From the NCBI RefSeq assembly GCF_027111335.1, contig NZ_CP114288.1, positions 4,836,001 to 4,900,000 of the forward strand: 64,000 nucleotides of DNA. The letters run 5' to 3'. The DNA is from Flavobacterium aquiphilum. GTDB taxonomy: Bacteria > Bacteroidota > Bacteroidia > Flavobacteriales > Flavobacteriaceae. The notes beneath the pieces are model-generated. The model saw only the letters and a list, made by a program, of their open reading frames with translations. It made no database searches and was not told the origin of the DNA. The stretch's first letter is position 1. Every line of letters starts with the position of its first letter. Both the position numbers and the translations under genes were made by a program. Below are positions 34,112 through 43,596 of the stretch, piece by piece.

Positions 34112-35245
34112 CTAGTTGCTTTTTTCTTGGATAGATTTTAAAATAAAAAGATAATCCTCTTGTTTGTTTACAAAATCACGATCAGAAATATCGATGATTA
34201 AAACATTCAAATCGGTTTGGGTTTTTATATATTCCAGATATCCTTTGCTTATTTTTTCCAAGTATTCAGCGGTGATATCTTGCTCGTAACTTCTGCCTCG
34301 GGTTTTTATATTTTGCAGCAGTCGGTTTGTATTTTGATAAAGATAAATATACAAATCGGGCTTTGGCATTTCTTTATAAATAATATCAAACATCGTACGA
34401 TACAATCTGAACTCGTCCTCCTCCAACGTGATTTTTGAAAAAAGCAAAGATTTAAAAATATGATAATCGGCTATAATAAAATCTTTGAACAAGTCAAATT
34501 GCGACAAATCATCGGATAACTGCTGATACCTATCGGCCAGAAAAGACATTTCTAAGGAAAAAGCATAACGGCTTTGATCTTCATAAAATTTTGGCAAAAA
34601 TGGATTATCCGCAAAGCGCTCCAAAACTGTCTTGGCATTAAAATCTTCGGCCATTTTTAACGCCAAGGTTGATTTTCCGGCACCGATATTCCCTTCTATC
34701 GCAATGTAGTTGTATTGGTTTAATTTTATTCCATCCAAAGGACGTTCTAACTTTTGGACTATTTCGCAAATACTGTCATCTGGAGTTGTCTGAATGAGTT
34801 CCGGAATTGTTTTTTTCAGAACGGGATGAACCCAGTCTATACTCAAATCCTGAACAGGCAACAAAACAAATTTTCGGTTTTGCATTAGCGGATGCGGAAT
34901 TTGAAGATGATCCAATTCAAGGATTTCATCATCAAAAGCAATCAAATCAATATCAATTATTCTGGATTGGTAACCCGCATTTTCGTTGCGGATACGCCCC
35001 AGCTTTTTTTCTACCTGCAAAACAAGTTCCAAGATTTTTTGAGCAGAATTCGTAGAATGCATAAGTAAAGCACAATTATAAAACGCCTCACTTTCAAAAC
35101 CCCAAGCAGGAGTTTCATACAAATGAGAAACTTTTATAATGGTTCCAATTTCCTGATGAATCAATTCGAGACACAATTCAATGTTTTTCAAACGGTTGCC
35201 TTGATTGCTCCCCAAGGATAAAATAACTTGATGCTGTAATTCCAT
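34112..35245 (-). CDS. folK: Fusion: HPPK (FolK) and deoxynucleoside kinase
   Basis: A bifunctional 377-residue protein. Residues 1 to about 150 are 6-hydroxymethyl-7,8-dihydropterin pyrophosphokinase of the folate pathway (ILSLGSNQGNRL, ETPAWGFESEAFYNCAL, IDIDLIAFDDEIL, IPHPLMQNRKFVLLP). Residues about 170-377 are a deoxynucleoside kinase that salvages deoxynucleosides (P-loop IEGNIGAGKSTLA, ERFADNPFLPKFY, RGRSYEQ). Both catalytic motif sets are intact. The fusion is typical of Bacteroidota. The first ATG at 35254 adds three residues; 35245 is equally likely. Divergent from sppA. Confidence 0.9.
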   Translation of the reverse strand: MELQHQVILSLGSNQGNRLKNIELCLELIHQEIGTIIKVSHLYETPAWGFESEAFYNCALLMHSTNSAQKILELVLQVEKKLGRIRNENAGYQSRIIDIDLIAFDDEILELDHLQIPHPLMQNRKFVLLPVQDLSIDWVHPVLKKTIPELIQTTPDDSICEIVQKLERPLDGIKLNQYNYIAIEGNIGAGKSTLALKMAEDFNAKTVLERFADNPFLPKFYEDQSRYAFSLEMSFLADRYQQLSDDLSQFDLFKDFIIADYHIFKSLLFSKITLEEDEFRLYRTMFDIIYKEMPKPDLYIYLYQNTNRLLQNIKTRGRSYEQDITAEYLEKISKGYLEYIKTQTDLNVLIIDISDRDFVNKQEDYLFILKSIQEKSN

Positions 35246-35284
35246 ATTAGGCACAAATTAAGCAAAAGAATTTTAGAATAGCAG

Positions 35285-35292
35285 TATATTTG
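35285..35292 (+). promoter_or_regulatory. Bacteroidota -7 box for sppA
   Basis: TATATTTG fits TAnnTTTG, 78 bases before the ATG; no clear -33 element. Confidence 0.5.
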
Positions 35293-35370
35293 CCCATAGT
35301 GTTTTAATTTATTTTCAGCATTAACTGTAACAAATAAACACTTCTAACAACTTATCAAAAAATATTGTAT

Positions 35371-37125
35371 ATGAGATTTTTAGGGAATGTAATGGCTACC
35401 ATTATTGGTATTTTTATTTTTTTCATGTTGTTTTTCTTTGGAATAATCTTAATCGGAACCATTTTTGGTGAAGAAGAAGGGGTTGAAGTCAAAAGTAATT
35501 CGGTTATCGAATTAAACTTAAAAGATATTTCCAATGATTATGCCGGTAAATATAAAGACCCTTGGATGGATGTCTTTTCAGAGAAAAAAAGTGTTGGACT
35601 ATCCGATATCATCAATGCCATAGCTATTGCAAAAACAGATAGCGATATTAAAGGAATTTCGATCTTAAATCAAGATTCTTCATTAGGCTTGGCTCAAAGT
35701 AAGGAACTAAGAGAAGCTTTGAATGATTTCAAAAAATCAGGGAAGTTTGTTATGGCTTACGCCAATGACTATTCACAAAGGGATTATTATCTAAACTCCG
35801 TTGCTAATACCATTTATTTGAATCCAGCAGGAGATTTTGATTTCAAAGGACTATCGACCGAGATAATGTTCTTTAAGGATCTACAGGAAAAAACAGGAGT
35901 TAAAATGGAAGTCATTCGTCACGGAAAATACAAAAGTGCCGTTGAGCCTTTCCTTGAAAACAAAATGAGTGACGCCAACAGAGAACAAACTACTGCTTTA
36001 TTGCATTCCGTTTGGAGTTCTATTCTTGAGGATATTTCAGAAAGCCGTCATATTTCTACAGCCAGATTGAATGAAATCGCGACAGGATTATTGGCCCGCA
36101 CTCCGGAAATGGCTAAAGAAAACAAACTTATTGACGTTATCGCCTACGAAGACGTTTATCATGATGCCATCAAAAAAGCATTAAAAGTAAAGGGAGATGA
36201 AGATTACAACAAAGTATCAATAACCGATTACACAAAAAAAACAGCAACAACTGCCGTAATTTCAGAGTCAGACAATCAAATTGCTGTGATTTATGCGCAA
36301 GGTGAAATTCACGGTGGTGAAGGTGATGTCAATGAAATTGGCGAAGGCTCCATGCGTCGTTCTTTTCAGGAAGCAAGAAAAAACAAAGACATCAAAGCTG
36401 TTGTCCTTCGTATAGACAGTCCCGGGGGAAGTGCCTTGACATCCGATTTGATTTGGAGAGAAATCGAATTGACCAAAAAAGTAAAACCAGTTGTAGTATC
36501 GATGGGTAATTATGCAGCGTCAGGAGGTTATTACATTGCGTGCAACGCCAACACCATTTTTGCAGAGCGCAACACCATTACTGGTTCTATTGGAGTTTTT
36601 GGGGTTTTACCAAACTTCAGCCGTTTGACAACAAAAATCGGGATCAATACCGAACAAATAATGACCAATGAAAATGCAAAATACAGTCCATTCGTTCCTT
36701 TAAATGAAAAATTCAAAGCTGTAACATTGGAAGGTGTTGAGAGAGTTTACAAAACATTTGTAACGCATGTTGCCGAAGGACGAAAAATGACTTTTGCCCA
36801 AGTAGATTCAATTGCTCAAGGCCGTGTTTGGACAGGGACTGAAGCCAAAAAAATTGGTTTGGTTGATAAAATCGGGAATTTAAATGACGCCATAAAAGAA
36901 GCTGCTTCCTTGGCAAAAATCAAAGATTACTACACACAAAACTTCCCTGAATACGAAAAAGATTTTAGCGAATTATTTGAAAAATTACCTTTCGCTAAAT
37001 CAAAAGAAGAGCTTATCAAAGAAGAATTGGGCGAAGAAAATTATTTTGTTTTGCAGCAAATTAAAAAAATACAAATGCAAAAAGGAATACAGGCTCGAAT
37101 GCCCTTTGAAATTACAATCCATTAA
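35371..37125 (+). CDS. sppA: Signal peptide peptidase SppA, 67K type
   Basis: A 584-residue membrane serine peptidase that degrades cleaved signal peptides. The N-terminal transmembrane helix is at about residues 6-30 (ATIIGIFIFFMLFFFGIILIG). The protein is a tandem of two SppA repeats. The N-terminal repeat supplies the lysine (GKYKSAVEPFLENKM) and the C-terminal repeat supplies the nucleophilic serine (GNYAASGGYYIACNA), as in E. coli SppA. Chosen start ATG 35371; a TTG six bases upstream is less likely. A terminator follows. Confidence 0.93.
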   Translation: MRFLGNVMATIIGIFIFFMLFFFGIILIGTIFGEEEGVEVKSNSVIELNLKDISNDYAGKYKDPWMDVFSEKKSVGLSDIINAIAIAKTDSDIKGISILNQDSSLGLAQSKELREALNDFKKSGKFVMAYANDYSQRDYYLNSVANTIYLNPAGDFDFKGLSTEIMFFKDLQEKTGVKMEVIRHGKYKSAVEPFLENKMSDANREQTTALLHSVWSSILEDISESRHISTARLNEIATGLLARTPEMAKENKLIDVIAYEDVYHDAIKKALKVKGDEDYNKVSITDYTKKTATTAVISESDNQIAVIYAQGEIHGGEGDVNEIGEGSMRRSFQEARKNKDIKAVVLRIDSPGGSALTSDLIWREIELTKKVKPVVVSMGNYAASGGYYIACNANTIFAERNTITGSIGVFGVLPNFSRLTTKIGINTEQIMTNENAKYSPFVPLNEKFKAVTLEGVERVYKTFVTHVAEGRKMTFAQVDSIAQGRVWTGTEAKKIGLVDKIGNLNDAIKEAASLAKIKDYYTQNFPEYEKDFSELFEKLPFAKSKEELIKEELGEENYFVLQQIKKIQMQKGIQARMPFEITIH

Positions 37126-37138
37126 TTCTACAAATCAT

Positions 37139-37176
37139 AAACCCTTTCAAATCAAAACGAAAGGGTTTCTTTTTTC
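37139..37176 (+). terminator. Terminator after sppA
   Basis: AAACCCTTTC pairs with GAAAGGGTTT, followed by CTTTTTT. Confidence 0.85.
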
Positions 37177-37337
37177 AAAAAACCTCGTGTTAAAAAATCA
37201 TAAAATAAAACTAAAGAATAGCATTTCCATAATCCTTTTGAAAAACAAACGTTATATTCGTATGAAAGTTTTACAAAACAATTAATCCGTAAACGATTAT
37301 TTTTGTAAAAAAAGTAACCCAATTTACCTACTCTATT

Positions 37338-39959
37338 ATGTTAAAGAAAATTTTAAAAATCACCGGAATTGTATTGGTCTTAATGGCAGCTTCCCTATTT
37401 GCCATTCCCTATTTTTTTAAAGATCAAATAAAAGCAAAAATTACCGAGGCCATCAACAAGAAAGTAGATGCCAAAATTTCCTTTTCGGATGCCGATTTGA
37501 GTCTTTTCAAAAATTTCCCTAAGGCAACAGTAACACTCAATAAATTATTGATTATTAACAAGGCCCCTTTTGAGGGAGACACCCTAGTATCTTTGGGCGA
37601 ATTAAATTTGAATATGTCTGTAAAAGAATTATTCAAAGGTGAAGGAGAACCTATGGCGATTGAAGGAATCACTTCTAAAAACGGTTTCATTAATATCATT
37701 TTCAATAAAGATGGAGTTGGAAATTTTGACATCGCTTTGAAAGAAAACAATCCCAAAGAAGAGGAAAAAAGCAAACCAATGTCTTTTAAAATCCAAAAAT
37801 ACCAAGTTGAAAATTTCAAATTCAAATACTTTGATGAAGCTTCGCAAATAAAATTAGTTATCGACAGTCTCAACCACGAAGGAACTGGAGATTTCAATGC
37901 CTCAAAATTGGATTTAGACACCAAGTCAACAGCCAAAGTATCATTTGACATGGGCAAAATCAATTATATGAGAAATGTTGCCCTATCATTGGACGCTGTT
38001 CTTGGAATTGATTTGGAGAAAAGCAAATACACATTTAAGCAAAACAAAGCTTTAATCAATCAATTGCCGTTGGAATTTGACGGGTTTATTCAAATGGTTG
38101 ATGCTGGACAAGTTTATGACTTGAAATTCAAAACCCCAACTTCTTCATTCAAAAACTTCTTGGGATTAATTCCTGCGGCTTATTCATCAAGTTTGGCCGG
38201 CGTAAAAACAACCGGAGACTTTACAGTTAATGGATTTGCCAAAGGTATGCTTACGGATACCACTGTCCCAAAATTCAACATTGCAATTGCTTCGAACAAC
38301 GCTTCATTCCAATATCCGAACTTGCCTAAATCGGTTCAAAGCATTATCATCGACACCAAAATCATAAACGAAACTGGGGTAATGAATGACACCTATGTGA
38401 ATCTTGATAATCTTTCATTCCGAATCGACCAAGATGTATTTAATGCTAAAGCCAATATAAAAAACATCAGCACCAATGCAGTGATTGATGCTGCTTTGAA
38501 AGGAACCATCAATTTGGCAAATGTCACCAAAGCCTATCCGGTAAAAATGGACAAACCACTTACCGGAATTTTGAAAGCAGATGTAACTACCAAATTTGAT
38601 ATGGCTTCGGTTGAAAAAAGTCAGTACCAAAACATAAAAAATGCAGGAACTATCGGTCTTACCGGATTTAATTATGCCGATGCCAATGGTAAAAACATGA
38701 TTATCAGTAATGCATTAGTTCAATTTAACCCGAGTCAGGTTCATTTGAAACAATTCAATGCCAAAACCGGGAAAAGTGACCTTAGTGTAACAGGGGTTTT
38801 GGAAAATTTCTATGGTTTTATGTTCCGCAAACAAGAACTGAAAGGAAACTTCAATTTAACTTCCAATCAATTGGTTGTTGATGATTTCATGACCACCAGC
38901 ACTGCTCCTGCTTCTACCGGCAAAACAGAAACTACAACTGCCAAAACTAAAAAAGAAGAACCTTTAAAAATACCGGCTTTCTTAAATTGTTCGCTAACAG
39001 CAAAAGCCAATACCGTTTTGTATGACAACCTAACATTAAAGAATGCTTCTGGAAAAATGATTATCAAAGATGAGAAAGTTACTTTAGAAAATGTAAAAAC
39101 ATCCATTTTTGGGGGAGTAGTTGGTTTGAGTGGTTCTGTCTCAACAAAAACAAAAACTCCTGTATTTGATATGAATTTAAACTTGAATCAAGTTGATATT
39201 CAGCAAAGTTTCACTCAATTGGATATGTTCAAAAAAATAGCTCCAATTGCGGGTGTTGTCAATGGAAAAATCAATACCAACGTCAAATTGAACGGAAATC
39301 TTGATGCTGTTGAAATGACCCCGGACTTAAAATCTATTTCTGGAGATTTGATTGGACAATTACTATCTTCAACCATAAATACAAACAGCTCCACTATGTT
39401 AAAAGCATTAGGCTCCAATTTGAAATTTATTGATGTAAACAAAATAAATCTTAATGATATCAAAGCGGCTCTTACTTTTGAAAATGGAAAAGTAAATGTA
39501 AAACCGTTTACGGTCAAATACCAAGACATTGAAGCAGTTGTTGGAGGTTCACACGGTTTTGACCAAAGCATGAACTATAACATCAAATTCAACGTTCCTG
39601 CCAAATATCTAGGCAAAGAAATCAATGCCTATATCTCAAAAATGTCGCCAAGTGACGCAGCCAAATTCGAGAACATTCCAGTAACAGCATTGATGACCGG
39701 AACCTTTAGCAATCCGAAAATATCTACTGATATGAAAACGGTGGCAAGCAATTTAACCATGCAATTAGCCAAACAACAATCGGATAAATTGCTTAAAAAA
39801 GGAGGTTCTGAACTTGACAAATTAATCAATAAAAACACCAAACCAGACACCGACACCACTAAAACCAATGCCCAAAAAGAGGACATTAAAAAGAAAGCCG
39901 GTGATTTACTTAATGGTTTGTTTAAAAAGAAAAAAACCACTGAAACTACAACACCTTAA
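37338..39959 (+). CDS. AsmA-family protein
   Basis: An 873-residue envelope protein with one N-terminal membrane helix (ILKITGIVLVLMAASLFAIPYFF) and a long beta-rich body of AsmA/TamB-like repeats. AsmA-type repeating beta-groove domains are proposed to carry phospholipids between membranes. The C-terminal AsmA_2-like core is seen in GGVVGLSGSVSTKTKTPVFDMNLNLNQVDIQQ and DLIGQLLSSTINTNSS. The tail (KPDTDTTKTNAQ...KKKKTTETTTP) is low-complexity and charged. It stands alone, closed by an unusually strong terminator. Confidence 0.87.
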   Translation: MLKKILKITGIVLVLMAASLFAIPYFFKDQIKAKITEAINKKVDAKISFSDADLSLFKNFPKATVTLNKLLIINKAPFEGDTLVSLGELNLNMSVKELFKGEGEPMAIEGITSKNGFINIIFNKDGVGNFDIALKENNPKEEEKSKPMSFKIQKYQVENFKFKYFDEASQIKLVIDSLNHEGTGDFNASKLDLDTKSTAKVSFDMGKINYMRNVALSLDAVLGIDLEKSKYTFKQNKALINQLPLEFDGFIQMVDAGQVYDLKFKTPTSSFKNFLGLIPAAYSSSLAGVKTTGDFTVNGFAKGMLTDTTVPKFNIAIASNNASFQYPNLPKSVQSIIIDTKIINETGVMNDTYVNLDNLSFRIDQDVFNAKANIKNISTNAVIDAALKGTINLANVTKAYPVKMDKPLTGILKADVTTKFDMASVEKSQYQNIKNAGTIGLTGFNYADANGKNMIISNALVQFNPSQVHLKQFNAKTGKSDLSVTGVLENFYGFMFRKQELKGNFNLTSNQLVVDDFMTTSTAPASTGKTETTTAKTKKEEPLKIPAFLNCSLTAKANTVLYDNLTLKNASGKMIIKDEKVTLENVKTSIFGGVVGLSGSVSTKTKTPVFDMNLNLNQVDIQQSFTQLDMFKKIAPIAGVVNGKINTNVKLNGNLDAVEMTPDLKSISGDLIGQLLSSTINTNSSTMLKALGSNLKFIDVNKINLNDIKAALTFENGKVNVKPFTVKYQDIEAVVGGSHGFDQSMNYNIKFNVPAKYLGKEINAYISKMSPSDAAKFENIPVTALMTGTFSNPKISTDMKTVASNLTMQLAKQQSDKLLKKGGSELDKLINKNTKPDTDTTKTNAQKEDIKKKAGDLLNGLFKKKKTTETTTP

Positions 39960-39960
39960 A

Positions 39961-40033
39961 AACTAATCAATTAAAAATACCGTCATATAACATAAATTGT
40001 GACGGTATTTTTAATTGATTAGTTTTTTTTTTT
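39961..40033 (+). terminator. Very strong terminator after asmA: 25-bp perfect stem
   Basis: AACTAATCAATTAAAAATAC plus CGTCA pairs perfectly with TGACG plus GTATTTTTAATTGATTAGTT around a 14-base loop, followed by an unbroken T run. Confidence 0.9.
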
Positions 40034-40355
40034 AAAGGTCTGAATTCAAAAATGAAATCCCTTTCATTAACATTAATCCCATATCTTTTTCATACCCCTC
40101 TAGTTCCAGTTGAGCTGTTTATAAAAAGAAAAATATTATTATACGCGTTGCTTTTTTAATTACACTATTTCAAGAAAGTTATATTATTGTTTTATCAACC
40201 TTCTATAATTTTTATTCGTTTTGTAATCGTAATGCGAGTCTTTTTTTTAACTATTATTCAACAAGTTATGAAATCATAAAACAAACGTGGTTACCAAATC
40301 ATCATAAAAAATTTGTCAGCTTTTGATTGTTTTACAAATGAAATTTTTTTTTCAG
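40034..40355. other. Intergenic region before the Hsp20 gene
   Basis: About 320 bases, AT-rich, without a supportable gene. If the Hsp20 promoter is sigma-54 type, an enhancer-binding protein site would be expected here, but I see no clear palindrome. Confidence 0.4.
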
Positions 40356-40371
40356 TGGCACAAAATTTGGT
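40356..40371 (+). promoter_or_regulatory. Sigma-54-like -24/-12 promoter for Hsp20
   Basis: TGGCACAAAATTTGGT matches TGGCAC-N5-TTGC(A/T) with ten bases between the two key GG/GC doublets; the -12 doublet is GG, not GC. It lies 42 bases before the start, giving a plausible leader. No TAnnTTTG box fits better. Confidence 0.45.
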
Positions 40372-40413
40372 ATTCATTTATAAAATTAATATTAACTTTA
40401 AATTTTTGTTATT

Positions 40414-40866
40414 ATGAACCTTGTAAAACGTAACTCGGCAATTAATTCTGCATGGCCAATGTTGTTTGACAATTTTTTTAATCGCGATGCATTTAAGGAA
40501 GGTAATTTAAATTTTTATGATGACCGTACCTCAATCCCTGCGGTTAACATCAAAGACAATCCAAAGGCCTATGCTCTTGAAATGATAGCTCCGGGAATGG
40601 AAAAAACAGACTTCAAAATCGAACTAGAAAATGATGTCCTTACCATTACCGCTGAAAAAAGTACTCAAAACTCAGACGCTGATGAAGGAGTTTATTCCAG
40701 AAAAGAATTTTCATATCAGTCACTGCGCAGAAGTTTCACTTTCCCTCAGGATATCGTTGACAAAGACCGAATTGAAGCAAAATACAAAGATGGTATCTTG
40801 TATATCACGATTCCAAAAAGAGAAAACACAACTAACAATACAATTAGACAGATTGAAATTTCTTAA
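40414..40866 (+). CDS. Hsp20/alpha-crystallin small heat-shock protein
   Basis: A 150-residue ATP-independent holdase. The alpha-crystallin domain spans about residues 40-140 (PAVNIKDNPKAYALEMIAPGMEKTDFKIELENDVLTI, SYQSLRRSFTFPQDIVDKDRIEAKYKDGILYITIPKRE), with the GILxIxIPK signature. The N-terminal arm is short. The C-terminal I-x-I-type tail appears as RQIEIS. The sigma-54-like promoter and following terminator make it a single regulated gene, probably stress induced. Confidence 0.92.
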   Translation: MNLVKRNSAINSAWPMLFDNFFNRDAFKEGNLNFYDDRTSIPAVNIKDNPKAYALEMIAPGMEKTDFKIELENDVLTITAEKSTQNSDADEGVYSRKEFSYQSLRRSFTFPQDIVDKDRIEAKYKDGILYITIPKRENTTNNTIRQIEIS

Positions 40867-40871
40867 ACTAA

Positions 40872-40904
40872 AAAAAGTTGCCCTTTTCCCGGGCAACTTT
40901 TTGT
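40872..40904 (+). terminator. Terminator after the Hsp20 gene
   Basis: AAAGTTGCCC pairs with GGGCAACTTT around TTTTCCC, followed by T residues. Confidence 0.85.
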
Positions 40905-40960
40905 TTTATATACAAACGCTTTACTATCAATAAAAACTAACAAGTTAAGATTAATGAATT

Positions 40961-41755
40961 CTACAAATTAATCGACACGACATATCCCTCAAAGCTTCGA
41001 ACATTAAAAACAGTTCCGTCTTCAAAAATAAGGTACTGCCCTTTGATTCCCATCAGTTTTCCTTTGTAATTTGGTGTTTTATCCAGATTCAGACTGTTGA
41101 CTTTTTTTGGGTAATGCAATACCGGAAAATGCATATCGTAAACATCATTTTTATCCGGATGATAAAACTCCTGCACCTCAGCGGGGATTAAACTTTCCAA
41201 CTTGGATCGCTCGGCAACAAGATCAGCATGTGCTAATTCATTTTGAACCATTTTTCGCCAATTGGTTTTATCGGTATAATGACTTTTAAGTGCCACCTCG
41301 GTAATTCCTGCCAAATAACGATTTGGTACCTCAACAATGGATATGGCCTGACTTGCTCCTTGGTCAATCCATCGAGTAGGCATTTGAGATTTTCGGGTCA
41401 CCCCTACTTTTACTTCACTCGACAATGCCAAATAAACAATGTGAGGTTGTAGCTGTACTTGCTTCTCGTATTCCAAATCACGATCTTCAATTCCAAGATG
41501 AGCAGTGCTCAACTCCGGTTTCATAATCCAATCACCTACTGCGGGACTTGAATAGAAACAATCGTAACAAAATCCCTGACGGAATATTTTTTTCTTTTTA
41601 CCGCAATTCAAACATTGATAACCCTCGAAGTTAATTTCCAACTCTTTGTTCAACACCTGATTCATGTTCAAAAAACTGTTTTCGAAAACCAAATAATATT
41701 GAATGGGATCCCCAAATTCGGTTTGCATTTTAGAAAGTACTCCTTGGTAAGTCAT
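40961..41755 (-). CDS. DUF2797 family zinc-ribbon protein
   Basis: A 264-residue protein of DUF2797. A zinc ribbon lies near residues 47-72 (CLNCGKKKKIFRQGFCYDCFYSSP). The following region has the conserved QPHIVYLALSSEVKVGVTRKSQMPTRWIDQGASQA segment, then GYQYLIFEDG-like strands near the end. Function unknown. It is preceded on its strand by a long GATT-rich intergenic stretch. Confidence 0.82.
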   Translation of the reverse strand: MTYQGVLSKMQTEFGDPIQYYLVFENSFLNMNQVLNKELEINFEGYQCLNCGKKKKIFRQGFCYDCFYSSPAVGDWIMKPELSTAHLGIEDRDLEYEKQVQLQPHIVYLALSSEVKVGVTRKSQMPTRWIDQGASQAISIVEVPNRYLAGITEVALKSHYTDKTNWRKMVQNELAHADLVAERSKLESLIPAEVQEFYHPDKNDVYDMHFPVLHYPKKVNSLNLDKTPNYKGKLMGIKGQYLIFEDGTVFNVRSFEGYVVSINL

Positions 41756-42066
41756 TATTATTTTAGATTGAAGATTACGATTTCTGATTTTAGATTTACG
41801 CTCAATATTTTAAACTTCGAATTTTTATTTTTAAGGTCCGAAACTAAGATTTTTGATTGTAGATTAACGTTTTTTAGATTGCTGAATTTCTATCTTTAAA
41901 TAGAATCTTTCCCAAAAATAAAGCCGTTTTTTATAAAAATATACTATTTTTGGTATTATTGCAAAGTTAATATTTGTATATCGATATTCAAATCTTAAAT
42001 TATTGTCTTTTTGTACAAGAGGGAAAAAATCAAAATCTGAAATCGTTAATCAATAATCACAAACCT
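41756..42066. other. Intergenic region with GATTTTAGATT-type repeats
   Basis: About 310 bases between the divergent DUF2797 and GH3 genes. It contains repeated words such as TTTTAGATT, GATTTCTGATTTTAGATT and GATTGTAGATT from 41763 to 41883. The same words occur near 55130-55165. No gene or clear promoter is visible. Confidence 0.55.
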
Positions 42067-43581
42067 ATGCCATTATCAATTATCAATTCCATCGCTTCTT
42101 GGTTTTTGAAACAAAGAATTCACCAGATTGAACTTTTTCTGAAATATCCAAATGAGGTTCAGGAAGAATTGTTAATGAATTTAATTCGTTCCTCTGAAGA
42201 AACTGTTTTTGGCAAAAAATACGATTATGAATCGATAAAATCATACAAAACCTTTACCGAAAGAATTCCGATTTCGACATACGAAGATTTAGAACCTTAT
42301 ATTGAACGCACCAGAAAAGGCGAGCAGAATGTGTTATGGGAAACCCCAATAAAATGGTTTGCCAAATCCAGCGGAACTACCAATGCAAAAAGTAAATTCA
42401 TCCCCGTAAGTAACGAAGCACTGGAAGATTGCCATTACAAAGGAAGCAAAGATTTATTGTGTTTGTATTTGAACAACAACGAAGAATCAGAGCTGTTTGT
42501 GGGCAAAAGCCTTCGATTAGGAGGAAGTTCGCAGATTTACGAAAACAACAATACTTTTTTTGGTGACTTATCGGCTATTTTGATAGAAAACATGCCAATT
42601 TGGGCAGAATTCAGCAGCACACCTAGCAGTAAAATTTCTTTGATGAGCGAATGGGAAACCAAACTTAGCGCCATCATCAACGAAACCATAAATGAAAATG
42701 TAACCAGTTTTGCCGGTGTTCCATCCTGGATGCTGGTTTTATTGAATAAAATACTGGAAGAAACCGGAAAACCAAACTTGATGGAAGTCTGGCCTAACCT
42801 GGAAGTCTATTTCCACGGAGGTGTGAGTTTTGACCCTTACAGGGAACAATATCACAAAATTCTGCCACATAACCAATTCAAATACTACGAAATTTATAAT
42901 GCTTCTGAAGGGTTCTTTGCCATTCAGGACTTGAACAATTCCAGTGATTTATTGCTAATGCTGGATTATGGAATTTTTTATGAATTCATCCCGATGGACA
43001 CTTTTGGCACTCCTGATCAAAAAGCCGTTCGATTGTCCGATGTTCAGTTGTTTAAGAATTATGCTATGGTAATTACTACCAATGGTGGCTTATGGCGTTA
43101 TTTGATTGGAGACACCGTTCGATTCACTTCATTAAATCCATATCGTATTCGAATTACGGGAAGAACCAAACATCATATCAATGTTTTTGGTGAAGAGTTA
43201 ATGGTCGAAAATACCGATCAGGCAATTGCCAAAACCTGTCAAATTACCGAAACAGAAGTAGTCGATTATACCGTTGCCCCAATTTTTATGAAAGACAAAG
43301 AAAAAGGCGGTCACGAATGGATGATTGAATTTAAGAAAAAACCAAAAGACATTGCGGCTTTTCAAAAAACACTCGATGAAACCCTGCAATCCTTAAATTC
43401 TGATTACGAAGCCAAACGCTACAACAACATGACTCTTAACCCACTAGTGATTAATGTTGCCCGGGAACGACTGTTTTATGATTGGCTAAAAGAAAGCGAC
43501 AAACTGGGTGGCCAGCACAAAATTCCGAGATTATCTAACAAAAGAGATTATCTGGAACAATTGAAAAAGATGCAGAATTAA
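42067..43581 (+). CDS. GH3 family acyl-acid--amine ligase-like protein
   Basis: A 504-residue enzyme of the GH3 (auxin-responsive promoter) family, ANL adenylating superfamily. The ATP motif is SSGTTNAKSKFIPVS near residue 95, with FHGGVSFDPYREQY and YYEIYNASEGFFAIQD (motif 2), and GLWRYLIGDTVRFTS and ITGRTKHHINVFGEELM (motif 3). Plant GH3 proteins conjugate hormones to amino acids. In Bacteroidota the substrate is unknown. Chosen start ATG 42067, since the longer reading adds unconserved residues. No obvious partner gene is adjacent. Confidence 0.9.
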   Translation: MPLSIINSIASWFLKQRIHQIELFLKYPNEVQEELLMNLIRSSEETVFGKKYDYESIKSYKTFTERIPISTYEDLEPYIERTRKGEQNVLWETPIKWFAKSSGTTNAKSKFIPVSNEALEDCHYKGSKDLLCLYLNNNEESELFVGKSLRLGGSSQIYENNNTFFGDLSAILIENMPIWAEFSSTPSSKISLMSEWETKLSAIINETINENVTSFAGVPSWMLVLLNKILEETGKPNLMEVWPNLEVYFHGGVSFDPYREQYHKILPHNQFKYYEIYNASEGFFAIQDLNNSSDLLLMLDYGIFYEFIPMDTFGTPDQKAVRLSDVQLFKNYAMVITTNGGLWRYLIGDTVRFTSLNPYRIRITGRTKHHINVFGEELMVENTDQAIAKTCQITETEVVDYTVAPIFMKDKEKGGHEWMIEFKKKPKDIAAFQKTLDETLQSLNSDYEAKRYNNMTLNPLVINVARERLFYDWLKESDKLGGQHKIPRLSNKRDYLEQLKKMQN

Positions 43582-43596
43582 ACTCAAAATTGGCAA

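Noticed and set aside
37424..37963. 179-codon minus-strand frame inside the AsmA gene
   Set aside because: Antisense shadow; composition follows the codon pattern of the AsmA frame.
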